DNA of 25,154 bases from an uncultured Altererythrobacter sp. (GTDB lineage: Bacteria; Pseudomonadota; Alphaproteobacteria; Sphingomonadales; Sphingomonadaceae), in contig CAMPIX010000025.1 of assembly GCA_946886565.1 (NCBI GenBank), positions 1-25,154 of the forward strand. The letters run 5' to 3'. The notes under the pieces are model-generated. The model saw only the letters and a list, made by a program, of their open reading frames with translations. It had not been told where the DNA came from and made no database searches. Below, one piece after another: positions 6,416 through 14,548 of this stretch (positions are counted from its first letter, which is position 1; each line of letters begins with the position of its first letter). A program made the translations under genes and the position numbers.

Positions 6416-9187
6416 ATGCACGCCATGAATGCAGTCGAAATCGAAGAGGCAATTTCAGAGCTGGCCGCACAGCCATTTGCCCGGGCGGAGTTTCCATTCG
6501 CGTTTCTCGAAGCATTCGGGCGCAAGGCGAACACGCTGAAGCAATTGCGGGCCGGTACGACCAATGCCTCGGACCTTCCCGGCGGCGTCCTCCAGCGCAA
6601 CAACATCCATATTGCCACTTGTGATCCGGGCGCGGTCGACGAGACGCTGAAGGCCCTGCGTGAAAGCCCAAAGACAGGCGCGGCGAAAGCCAAGTTCATC
6701 CTCGCTACTGACGGCGTCGACTTGCAGGCAGAGGATCTGGTCAACGGCGAATCCGTTGCTTGCGCCTACACCGATTTCCCGAACCATTTCGGCGCATTCC
6801 TGCCGCTCGCCGGTATAACGACCGTCAAGCAAATCCGCGAGAACAGCTTCGACATCCGCGCCACCAGCAAGCTCAACAAGCTCTATGTCGAACTGCTGAA
6901 AGAGAACCCCGACTGGGCCACGGCGGAGCGCCGGCCCGACATGAACCACTTCATGGCGCGGCTAATCTTCTGCTTTTTCGCGGAGGATACCGACATCTTC
7001 AAGAAGGAAGGCCTGTTCACCTCAACCGTCGAGCGGTTCAGCGACCGGGAAAGCTCCAACACGCACGAGATCATCTCGAACATCTTCCGCGCGATGGATA
7101 CACCCACGCGGCACGAAGGGAAGCTGGACGATCGCTATCGCAAGGCGGCGAACATCCCGCCCCACGCCGATGCATTTCCCTACGTTAACGGCGCGCTGTT
7201 TTCCGGCAGTGTGGAGGTTCCGCGCTTCAGCCGTATGGCGCGCAGCTACCTACTGCATATCGGCGGGCTGAACTGGAAACAGATCAATCCCGATATCTTC
7301 GGCAGCATGATCCAGGCGGTCGCCGATGACGAGGAGCGCGGCGCACTCGGAATGCATTACACCAGCGTGCCGAACATCCTGAAGGTGCTGAACCCGCTGT
7401 TCCTGGACGACCTGCGCCAGCAGCTGGGGGAAGCGGGCGACAATGGCCGCAAGCTGGTAAACCTGCGCAACCGCATGGCGAAGATCAGGGTGTTCGACCC
7501 GGCCTGCGGATCGGGCAATTTCCTCGTCATCGCATATAAGCAGATGCGCGAGATCGAGGCCGAGATAAACAAGCGGCGCGGCGAGAGTGAGCGCGACAGC
7601 GACATCCCGCTCACCAACTTTCGCGGCATCGAATTGCGCGACTTCCCGGCGGAGATTGCACGCCTCGCGCTGATCATCGCCGAGTTCCAATGTGACGTGC
7701 TGTATCGCGGCCAGAAGGAGGCACTCGCTGACTTTCTGCCGCTCGATAGCCAGAACTGGATCACGTGCGGCAATGCCTTGAAACTTGACTGGATCGACCT
7801 TTGGGGAGCCAGCGGCTTACCTATAAAAGTGAAAAGTGACGACCTTTTCGAGACCCCTCTTGAACAAGCCGAGATCGATTTCGAGCATAAGGGAGGCGAA
7901 ACCTACATATGCGGCAATCCGCCATTCAAAGGGACGCGGAAACAGGAGCAGCAAGAAAAGGCAGACTTGGAATTTGTGTTTTCTGGTCTGACTTCAAAGT
8001 GGAAGAACGTCGATTACGTGGGTGCTTGGCTAATGAAGGCCGCGATGTACAACGAGGTTTGTCACGCCCCCTTCGCCTTCGTCACGACCAACAGCCTCTG
8101 CCAAGGGCAGCAAGTCCCCATCACGTGGAAACTTCTGCTCGACCGGGGCTTCCGTATTAGGTTCGCTCACACTTCTTTCAAATGGTCGAATCTCGCGACA
8201 AACAAGGCTGGGGTAACGGTTATCGTGACCGGAGTGGATCGAGCGCCTGGCGGCGCTCGGCATCTTTACACTGGCGAGAATGTCCGTGAGGTCGCCAACA
8301 TCAACCCTTATCTGACCGAACACCAAATCACGGTGGTTCCCGCTTCCAAGAAACCAAAATGGACTAAGGTGCCTATGGAATATGGGGTCTACTATTCGAA
8401 GTCAGCTGGTCTGATGCTCGATGGTGAAGAGAAGGCTATGTTGCTCGATGACGGTGTTCCAGAGACGATGATTAGACAGTTCATCGGATCGACCGAGTTC
8501 ATTAATGGGAAGCTGCGATACTGCCTATGGATAGATGACACTGAGGTAGAGAAAGCGGAAGAGTTTCCCGTCGTGAAAACGAGGATCCAAGAGGTCAGGA
8601 GGGACAGGCTCGAAACGTCCGACGCTGCGGTCAACAAGCTGGCGGAAAGACCGCATCAGTTCAGAGAGCGCAAGGGGGATGATGCAAAGAAGATATTCGT
8701 TCCGATCGTATCGTCGGAGAACCGGGAGTTTTTTCCGGCAGGTCTTGCCGACATCTCTGTGATACCCACTAACAAAGCCTTTTACATCCCGAACGGGCCG
8801 CTTTGGACTCTTGCCGTTATCTCATCGAGGCTGCACCTCACTTGGATAGATACAATCTGCGGTCGGCTAAGGACTGATTTCTCCTATTCGAACACTTTGG
8901 GATGGAATACATTTCCGTTACCTAGTTCTGGCTTCACGACCCATCATAAGAACGAGCTGACACGCTGCGCCGAGGACATCCTCCTCGCTCGCGAGGCGCA
9001 TTTCCCCAAGACCATCGCCGAGCTCTATGATCCGGAGAAGATGCCCGAAAACCTTCGCCACGCGCACGATCGAAACGACGAGGTCTTGGAACGCATCTAC
9101 ATCGGCCGCCGCTTCAAAAACGACACCGAACGCCTCGAAAAGCTGTTCGAACTCTACACCAAAATGACCAGCGCGAAGGCGGCTTGA
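6416..9187 (+). CDS. MmeI-like class I SAM-dependent DNA methyltransferase (no nuclease domain seen)
   Basis: A 923-residue amino-type DNA methyltransferase, predicted to methylate adenine N6. Motif I, FDPACGSGNFL, is at 360-370, and catalytic motif IV, NPPF, at 501-504. The C-terminal part carries the target-recognition region with SYSNTLGWNTFPLP (about 823-836), and a tail with LYDPEKMPENLRHAHD (870-885), both typical of MmeI-type enzymes. In MmeI the N-terminus is a PD-(D/E)xK nuclease. Here residues 1-150 show no D...ExK core, only a FPNHFGAFLPLAGI segment (121-134). So this is probably methylase and specificity in one chain, with cleavage supplied by the helicase and GIY-YIG genes downstream. 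Start is ATG 6416 or 6425; neither has a good Shine-Dalgarno. First gene of the operon. Confidence 0.9.
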   Translation: MHAMNAVEIEEAISELAAQPFARAEFPFAFLEAFGRKANTLKQLRAGTTNASDLPGGVLQRNNIHIATCDPGAVDETLKALRESPKTGAAKAKFILATDGVDLQAEDLVNGESVACAYTDFPNHFGAFLPLAGITTVKQIRENSFDIRATSKLNKLYVELLKENPDWATAERRPDMNHFMARLIFCFFAEDTDIFKKEGLFTSTVERFSDRESSNTHEIISNIFRAMDTPTRHEGKLDDRYRKAANIPPHADAFPYVNGALFSGSVEVPRFSRMARSYLLHIGGLNWKQINPDIFGSMIQAVADDEERGALGMHYTSVPNILKVLNPLFLDDLRQQLGEAGDNGRKLVNLRNRMAKIRVFDPACGSGNFLVIAYKQMREIEAEINKRRGESERDSDIPLTNFRGIELRDFPAEIARLALIIAEFQCDVLYRGQKEALADFLPLDSQNWITCGNALKLDWIDLWGASGLPIKVKSDDLFETPLEQAEIDFEHKGGETYICGNPPFKGTRKQEQQEKADLEFVFSGLTSKWKNVDYVGAWLMKAAMYNEVCHAPFAFVTTNSLCQGQQVPITWKLLLDRGFRIRFAHTSFKWSNLATNKAGVTVIVTGVDRAPGGARHLYTGENVREVANINPYLTEHQITVVPASKKPKWTKVPMEYGVYYSKSAGLMLDGEEKAMLLDDGVPETMIRQFIGSTEFINGKLRYCLWIDDTEVEKAEEFPVVKTRIQEVRRDRLETSDAAVNKLAERPHQFRERKGDDAKKIFVPIVSSENREFFPAGLADISVIPTNKAFYIPNGPLWTLAVISSRLHLTWIDTICGRLRTDFSYSNTLGWNTFPLPSSGFTTHHKNELTRCAEDILLAREAHFPKTIAELYDPEKMPENLRHAHDRNDEVLERIYIGRRFKNDTERLEKLFELYTKMTSAKAA

Positions 9188-9216
9188 TGGCAGCGCAGAC
9201 TCGTTCCTCGGAATGA
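9187..9216 (+). other. Nine-codon bridging mini-ORF
   Basis: The methyltransferase stop (TGA 9185-9187) shares its A with an ATG at 9187. This opens a nine-codon frame (MAAQTRSSE) that ends in a TGA at 9214-9216, which overlaps the ATG of the next gene at 9213. Ribosomes could pass from one gene to the next by two reinitiation steps. It may equally be chance; there is no Shine-Dalgarno for the peptide. Confidence 0.25.
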
Positions 9217-10271
9217 CTGTCTGCGCCAAATGCGGTCAGCCGGTTGAATTCCGCTTCATGGACGGTCGACCTATACCCCTTCATTTCGAGGGTGGATGTT
9301 CAGGTAGTCAAGGCGCCACCGGTGGCGAGCGCGTGCGAAAGAGTGACGGAAGTAGCTGCATCCGCACGAAATGCCCGAAGTGCTCCAAAGCAGTGTTCTT
9401 CATTCGCCACAACGGAGGCAGCGTCTGGATCGATCCACCGCTTGGCCCCCCTTGGTACCGGCACGGTTGCATGGACATGGCTGGCCAATCAGCTTCAAGC
9501 GGTCCGGGTCACCGAACTTCGATTGTCGATGCCGGACTGATTGATGAGCTCGGGGAACGAGAGGGCATAATTACCGGTGTCGTCAAGATCTCCGAGATAA
9601 GCGAGGATCGACGGCGCACTCTTCTTACAATCGAAGTGGGCGAAACGGAGGATCTCGTCATACTGGTCAAGGGCGGCGCAGACTCTTTTGTCGGCAAGAT
9701 TGTCATCGTGGACGGTCCGCAACGTCTGATCTTTTGCGCAGATGAAAGGCGTTTTGCCTTTTCAATCCCCAATACGCTTTCCGTTCCGCAAGCTTTCATC
9801 GATGCCGGAATCGATCTGCCCGAATCACTTGGTTCGTCGAAGGCGAGGACAATTCGATCTTCCATCGAACCTTCCCTGCCCGGAGAGCTGACCGATAAGC
9901 AACGCCAGTTGCTGGCGAAATACAAGGCAGCAGGAGGCGGCGGGAAATGGAAGCTACCAAGTCTCTTGCAGTTGATCGCAGTCCTGAAGGGAAACGAGAA
10001 GGACGAAGCTGCTCACTTGGCTGCGGTGATGATCCTCGAAAAGGCTGAGAAGCATGGAGATTGTTCTGATGCAGCCGAACTCGCCAAGCTGCTTTCCCCA
10101 GCTAGGAGGGAAAGCTTGCGAGCATGGTTTGCCCGCTTTTCGCCAATCTCGGTCGACATCAGCAGAAAGCAGCACAAAGCGCATTTCTTCAAATCGGCGA
10201 AAGGGGAACGAAAATCCTTTGATCTCCCTGCCGCTCGCCGGACCCCGTTCTACAAACTCGCTTCCCGCTGA
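9213..10271 (+). CDS. Double zinc-ribbon protein of unknown function in methylase operon
   Basis: A 352-residue protein with two N-terminal Cys/His clusters: C4-x2-C7 with H24 and C29, and C54-x2-C57 with H84 and C86. Each looks like a zinc ribbon; the second contains the recurrent VFFIRHNGGSVWIDPPLGPPW pattern (61-81, given in part). The middle (about 110-190) is predicted beta-rich with a hydrophobic pattern, and the C-terminal half is helical, ending in a RKSFDLPAARRTPFYKL-like tail. I do not recognise a named family. It starts 25 bp after the methyltransferase and ends about 60 bp before the antitoxin, so it belongs to the upstream half of the operon. A nucleic-acid-binding or adaptor role is plausible from the zinc ribbons but is not shown. 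Confidence 0.8.
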   Translation: MTVCAKCGQPVEFRFMDGRPIPLHFEGGCSGSQGATGGERVRKSDGSSCIRTKCPKCSKAVFFIRHNGGSVWIDPPLGPPWYRHGCMDMAGQSASSGPGHRTSIVDAGLIDELGEREGIITGVVKISEISEDRRRTLLTIEVGETEDLVILVKGGADSFVGKIVIVDGPQRLIFCADERRFAFSIPNTLSVPQAFIDAGIDLPESLGSSKARTIRSSIEPSLPGELTDKQRQLLAKYKAAGGGGKWKLPSLLQLIAVLKGNEKDEAAHLAAVMILEKAEKHGDCSDAAELAKLLSPARRESLRAWFARFSPISVDISRKQHKAHFFKSAKGERKSFDLPAARRTPFYKLASR

Positions 10272-10277
10272 GATTTC

Positions 10278-10330
10278 TTGACTTCGCAGCCTTGGGGGGC
10301 ATATATCTCATTTGAGATACAGGAGGTGTT
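10278..10330 (+). promoter_or_regulatory. Antitoxin promoter with overlapping palindromic operator and strong RBS
   Basis: TTGACT (10278-10283) is followed after 17-18 bases by ATATAT/TATATC (10301-10307), a sigma-70-type pair. The perfect palindrome TATCTCA-TT-TGAGATA (10304-10319) overlaps the -10 element, where a RelB-type antitoxin would bind to repress its own operon. AGGAGGT (10321-10327) is a near-perfect Shine-Dalgarno, three bases before the ATG at 10331. This is the clearest promoter in the island and would also drive the toxin, helicase and nuclease genes. Confidence 0.72.
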
Positions 10331-10642
10331 ATGAACGCTCACAGCTCTATGATCCATGTCCGTATGGACAATGATCTGAAAGACCGCGCGACCGAGGCGC
10401 TGGCGGCGATGGGTCTGTCGACCGCCGATGCCGTGCGCCTGCTGTTCCATCGCATCGCCACCGATCAGGCCTTCCCGCTGGAGCTCAAGGTTCCCAATGC
10501 GGAAACCCGCGCAGCGATGGAAGAGGCTGACGAGTTCTTCAAGAATGGCGGCACGCCGCGTTTCGACAATGCTGACGAAATGTTCGCCGAGCTCGAGCAA
10601 GAGAGCAAAGCTCTGCGCGAGGCCGGAAAACAGAAGTCTTGA
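10331..10642 (+). CDS. RelB/DinJ family antitoxin
   Basis: A 103-residue protein. The N-terminal ribbon-helix-helix, IHVRMDNDLKDRATEALAAM (about 8-27) followed by GLSTADAVRLLFHRIA (28-43), is typical of DinJ/RelB antitoxins, which dimerise and bind operator DNA. The conserved AFPLELKVPN segment (47-56) links to an acidic helical C-terminus that would wrap and inhibit the toxin. The Shine-Dalgarno AGGAGGT and the operator palindrome lie directly upstream. The stop overlaps the toxin's TTG start (TTGA), the usual coupling that keeps antitoxin in excess. Unusually, the module sits inside a methylase-helicase-nuclease operon. Confidence 0.92.
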   Translation: MNAHSSMIHVRMDNDLKDRATEALAAMGLSTADAVRLLFHRIATDQAFPLELKVPNAETRAAMEEADEFFKNGGTPRFDNADEMFAELEQESKALREAGKQKS

Positions 10643-10965
10643 AAAAAGCGGCTGCGAGCAAGCGCACCGCGCTTCCCCGGACGATTGGCTATGCGAAGTC
10701 CTTCCTGAAGGACTTCGAGCGGCTATCGCGTTCGGGCCGATACGATATGAAAAAGCTAAAACAGGTCATGCTGCTGCTCATCGCCAATGACGCGCCGCTC
10801 GGCCCCGAATGGAAAGACCACGCACTCAAGGGCGAATGGCAGGGTAACCGCGAATGCCATGTTGGTGGCGATTTTCTGCTGATCTACCGCGTGGAAGACA
10901 TACCGGCACCCGGCGGCGGCATATTCTTCACCCGCGCCGGGACACACAGTGAGCTTTTCAAATGA
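10639..10965 (+). CDS. YafQ-family mRNA interferase toxin
   Basis: A 108-residue RelE-superfamily ribosome-dependent endoribonuclease. The residues known from E. coli YafQ (H50, H63, D67, H87, F91) map with matching spacing to H61, H74, D78, H103 and F107, in DHALKGEW, RECHVGGD and RAGTHSELF. A five-residue insertion (around PAPGGG, 89-94) lies between D78 and H103. All catalytic residues are present, so the toxin should be active. The start is TTG at 10639, overlapping the antitoxin stop, and the protein begins with a basic stretch. The stop codon overlaps the helicase ATG (ATGA at 10962-10965), so toxin and helicase are translationally linked, which is not usual for a free-standing toxin-antitoxin pair. 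Confidence 0.92.
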   Translation: MKKAAASKRTALPRTIGYAKSFLKDFERLSRSGRYDMKKLKQVMLLLIANDAPLGPEWKDHALKGEWQGNRECHVGGDFLLIYRVEDIPAPGGGIFFTRAGTHSELFK

Positions 10966-13025
10966 GCGCCAAGGATCAGATCATTCCCGCCGTATCGTTC
11001 ACGACCGCCCAGACCGGCGCGTCGGCCAAGTCGGACGAACTGGGCATGCGCCCTATGCAGGCGCAAGCCTATGAGAAGCGCGGCGAGCAATATCTGCTGA
11101 TCAAGTCCCCGCCCGCCTCGGGCAAATCACGGGCGCTCATGTTCATAGCGCTCGACAAGCTGGCGAACCAGAATGTCCGGCAGGCCATCATCTGCGTGCC
11201 CGAACGCTCGATCGGCGCGAGTTTCAGCAGCGAACCACTGAGCAAGTACGGTTTCTTCACCGACTGGACCGTCGGCCCGCAATGGAACCTGTGCAACACG
11301 CCGGGTGCCGATGACCCCAAGGTCGCGAAGTCCAAGGTGAAGGCCGTCGGCGAATTCCTTGCGGGTGATGAAAAGGTGCTCGTCTGCACTCATGCGACAT
11401 TCCGCTTCGCATTCGACGAGCTCGGGCCGGAAGCGTTCGACAACCGCCTAGTCGCGATCGACGAATTCCACCACGTCTCTGCCGATGCCGGCAACCGTCT
11501 CGGCGCGCAACTCGCGCAGCTGATCGGGCGCGACAAGGCGCATGTCGTGGCAATGACCGGCAGCTATTTCCGTGGCGATGCGATTCCGGTGCTTGCGCCG
11601 GAAGACGAAGCCAAGTTCGAGACCGTCACCTACACCTACTACCAGCAGCTCAATGGCTACGAGTATCTCAAGACGCTCGATATCGGCTACAGCTTCTACA
11701 CCGGGCCTTACACCGAGAAGATTTCCGCGCTGCTTGATCCGACGGTAAAGACCATCGTCCACATTCCATCGGTAAATTCGCGCGAGAGCCTGAAGGACAA
11801 GCATCGCGAGGCCGAGGACATCATGAACCACCTCGGCGACTGGCAGGGCATCGATCCCGAGACAGGGTTTCACCTCATCAAAACGGCTGCCGGGGACGTG
11901 ATCAAGGTTGCCGATCTGGTCGACGACGATTCCGCAAAGCGCGACCGCGTCGCCGCAGCCCTGAAATCACCCGATGCGCGGTCGGATCGCGGCTTTGTCG
12001 ATATCATCATTGCGCTGGGGATGGCGAAGGAAGGCTTCGACTGGATCTGGTGCGAACACGCGCTGACGGTCGGCTATCGCTCCAGCCTGACTGAAATCAT
12101 CCAGATCATCGGGCGCGCAACCCGCGACGCGCCCGGCAAAACTCGTGCTCGCTTTACCAATCTGATCGCCGAACCGGCTGCGGACAGCCCGCTCGTCGTC
12201 GACGCGATCAACGATTACCTCAAGGCGATTGCGGCGAGCTTGCTGATGGAGCAGGTGCTCGCGCCCCGCTTCGACTTCACCCCAAAGGACGCAGGGCCGA
12301 AACCGGACTTTGACTATGGGCCGGGCGGATACAAGGAAGGTGAGACCAATTTTGGCGTGAACGATCACGGCCAGATGCATTTCGAGATCAAGGGTCTCAA
12401 ACTGCCAAAGAGCGTCGAGGCAACGCGTATCTGCCGTGAGGATCTCAACGAGGTCATTGCGACCTTTGTGCAGGACAAGGCAGTCGTCGAACGCGGCGTG
12501 TTCGACCCCGACGTGGTTCCAGAAGAGCTGACCCAGCTCAAGATGGGCAAGATCATTCGGGAAAAGTACCCCGAACTGAGCGAACACGATCAGGAAGCGG
12601 TCCGCCAACAGGCGGTTGCTGCGATGACTCTGACCCAGCAAGCCAAGGCCGTGCTAACAAGCGATGGTGATGGCGAGATCAAGGCAAATACCGCCTTCAT
12701 CGAAGGTGTGCGCAGGTTCGCGCTCAGCGTGACGGAGCTCGACATCGATCTCATCGACCGGGTCAATCCGTTCGAGGCAACGATTGCTGTTTTGGCTAAG
12801 TCCATGGATGCAAAGACCCTGTTGCAGGTTCAGGCGGTCATCAACGCAAAGAAGGACAAACTGACCTACGAAGAAGCGCGCGCACTCGCCGAGCGCGCGC
12901 TGGAGTTCAAGCGGGAGCGCGGACGGCTGCCGTCGCTGACTTCTCAAGATGCGTGGGAACGCAAGATGGCCGAAGGCATCGCTTTCCTCCAACGCCACGC
13001 AGCCAAAGAGGCCAGCAATGGCTGA
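10962..13025 (+). CDS. Superfamily 2 DEAD/DEAH-type helicase, restriction-associated
   Basis: A 687-residue ATP-dependent SF2 helicase or translocase. Motif I (Walker A) is SPPASGKS at 49-56; motif II is DEFH at 167-170; motif III is MTGSYF at 198-203; motif V is in ALGMAKEGFDW (351-361); motif VI is QIIGRATRD at 381-389. The layout matches restriction-type helicases that move along DNA and feed a nuclease. The C-terminal 280 residues are not a recognised domain, but they end with a short helical module containing GRLP (654-657) that resembles one at the N-terminus of the next protein. Start ATG overlaps the toxin stop by 4 bp; the nuclease gene overlaps its end by 8 bp. All helicase motifs appear intact. 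Confidence 0.9.
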   Translation: MSAKDQIIPAVSFTTAQTGASAKSDELGMRPMQAQAYEKRGEQYLLIKSPPASGKSRALMFIALDKLANQNVRQAIICVPERSIGASFSSEPLSKYGFFTDWTVGPQWNLCNTPGADDPKVAKSKVKAVGEFLAGDEKVLVCTHATFRFAFDELGPEAFDNRLVAIDEFHHVSADAGNRLGAQLAQLIGRDKAHVVAMTGSYFRGDAIPVLAPEDEAKFETVTYTYYQQLNGYEYLKTLDIGYSFYTGPYTEKISALLDPTVKTIVHIPSVNSRESLKDKHREAEDIMNHLGDWQGIDPETGFHLIKTAAGDVIKVADLVDDDSAKRDRVAAALKSPDARSDRGFVDIIIALGMAKEGFDWIWCEHALTVGYRSSLTEIIQIIGRATRDAPGKTRARFTNLIAEPAADSPLVVDAINDYLKAIAASLLMEQVLAPRFDFTPKDAGPKPDFDYGPGGYKEGETNFGVNDHGQMHFEIKGLKLPKSVEATRICREDLNEVIATFVQDKAVVERGVFDPDVVPEELTQLKMGKIIREKYPELSEHDQEAVRQQAVAAMTLTQQAKAVLTSDGDGEIKANTAFIEGVRRFALSVTELDIDLIDRVNPFEATIAVLAKSMDAKTLLQVQAVINAKKDKLTYEEARALAERALEFKRERGRLPSLTSQDAWERKMAEGIAFLQRHAAKEASNG

Positions 13026-14211
13026 ATTGAGTGACCTTGAACTGCTGGCCGAGCTTGGTGTCGAAACAGCACCAGAACCGGTTCGAAAGCTGACCCCGCT
13101 TCAGGAACGCATCGTAGCGGGATTCGAGGACATACAGCGTTTCGTCAAAGAGCATGGACGGCTCCCCAGGCATGGGGAGGATCATGACATTTTTGAGCGA
13201 CTCTATGCTGTCCGCCTTGAGAAGCTTCGCGCACTTCCCGAAGCGCAACAACTCTTGGCAAGCATGGACCCGGACGGCATTCTGGATGGAGCCGAGCCGT
13301 TAGGAAAACCATCGGACGAACTCGACGACACTGCACTTCTGGCAGAACTTGGAATCCAACCAGGCTCCGAAGATGACATTACAAAGCTGCGGCATGTGAG
13401 TTCTCGGGCCGAGAAGAGAGCGGCTGAAGAGATTGCCAACCGTGAGAGGTGCGAGGATTTCGCAGAGTTCAAGCCGCTGTTCGAGGAAGTGCAGGTCGAT
13501 CTGAAGGCCGGTAGCAGACAGGCCAAGGCGCTCGGCAATTCCGAGGTCACGCTGGCAGAAATCCAGCCGGGGAATTTCTTTATCGTCGGCGGACAACTCG
13601 CATACATCGCCGCCTCGACCGACGCCTTCACGACTCAATATGAGCGCGCTGATCGCCGTGTCCGAGTCATTTATGACAACGCAACCGAGGCGACGGTCCT
13701 TTCACGCTCTTTCCAGAAGTCGCTCTATCGGGACGAGTCCGCTAGGCGCGTGAGCGAGCAAAGCGCAGGACCGCTTTTTGGAGACACCGCTGAGCCCGAC
13801 GATCTGGAGAGCGGCACGATCTATGTACTCCGCAGCAAATCCTCGCATCCCTATGTCAACGAGCATCGCGAGCTGATCCATAAGATCGGCGTTACAGGGC
13901 AGCCGGTCCTCAGCCGGATTGCCAACGCGCGTAACGATCCGACTTTCTTGCTCGCGGATGTCGAAGTGGTGGCCGAGTACAAGCTCTTCAACATCAACCG
14001 GACCAAGCTCGAACGGCTGATCCATCGTGCCCTTGGGCCCGCTCGCCTGGATTTGTCTGCAGGCGATCGTTTCGGAAAGACCGTTCAGCCACGTGAGTGG
14101 TTCTTTATTCCGCTTTCGATAATCCACGAGCTGGTCTCGCGGATCAGTGACGGGTCCATCACGGAGCTAAATTACAACCCCAAAACTGTGAGCTTCGAGA
14201 CGATATCCTGA
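13018..14211 (+). CDS. GIY-YIG (T5orf172/MUG113-like) nuclease
   Basis: A 397-residue protein with a C-terminal GIY-YIG domain (about 265-372). GTIYVL (266-271) and KIGVT (289-293) stand for the two name motifs, R300 lies in SRIANAR, E332 in KLERLIHRAL is the likely metal ligand, and REWF (359-362) closes the domain. This is the T5orf172/MUG113 subtype found in many defence nucleases. The N-terminal region has a GRLP helical module (about 36-70) like the end of the helicase, and two copies of a LLAELG motif (residues 9-14 and 107-112). The ATG at 13018 lies inside the helicase stop region (ATGGCTGA). An upstream in-frame start at 12949 would overlap the helicase deeply and is rejected. It is the probable cleaving subunit of the system. 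Confidence 0.85.
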   Translation: MAELSDLELLAELGVETAPEPVRKLTPLQERIVAGFEDIQRFVKEHGRLPRHGEDHDIFERLYAVRLEKLRALPEAQQLLASMDPDGILDGAEPLGKPSDELDDTALLAELGIQPGSEDDITKLRHVSSRAEKRAAEEIANRERCEDFAEFKPLFEEVQVDLKAGSRQAKALGNSEVTLAEIQPGNFFIVGGQLAYIAASTDAFTTQYERADRRVRVIYDNATEATVLSRSFQKSLYRDESARRVSEQSAGPLFGDTAEPDDLESGTIYVLRSKSSHPYVNEHRELIHKIGVTGQPVLSRIANARNDPTFLLADVEVVAEYKLFNINRTKLERLIHRALGPARLDLSAGDRFGKTVQPREWFFIPLSIIHELVSRISDGSITELNYNPKTVSFETIS

Positions 14212-14548
14212 GCACTTATGAGTTGGCCGTTTGCTGATCGACGGTTTTCGGCGCCAGGCGGGCGAAAGCCGACCGTCCGCTATGCGCTTGGAAATCCTAA
14301 GCAGTGGGGCGCCCGTGATATAAGAAGTGCTCGCATGATCGTCAGCATAATGTCTGCCCAGCGGCGCCCTTCGTCGCGGGTTCAATTGGCAGCATCGCGT
14401 CAAAGCGAAAGGGCTGAAGGGGGCAGGTATTTGGCGCTGACCTACTAGCCTGTAGAAAGGCCGTCGCCTGAAAAGCGTCGGCTTTACTCCAGAAGCGCGG
14501 AAGCAGGCGAAACTGTGAGCTTGGGCGGCCGACTAGGTTGCGGGTCGA
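14212..14548. other. Intergenic region between convergent defence units
   Basis: About 340 bp with no recognised gene; a plus-strand frame at 14218-14448 has no family resemblance. It holds the terminator-like hairpin at 14456-14485. It separates the end of the nuclease gene (plus) from the end of the Cap15-like gene (minus). Confidence 0.5.
14456..14485. terminator. Possible terminator hairpin after the nuclease gene
   Basis: The arms AAGGCCGTCGC (about 14457-14467) and GCGTCGGCTTT (14475-14485) pair over 11 positions with one mismatch and one G-T pair around a CTGAAAA loop. The T-run is short (TTT, within the stem), so termination strength is uncertain. The position between two convergent units suits a shared terminator. 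Confidence 0.4.

Noticed and set aside
12949..13017. Earlier start for the GIY-YIG nuclease
   Set aside because: It would overlap the helicase by 77 bp, while ATG 13018 overlaps it by only 8 bp, consistent with the other junctions in the operon.
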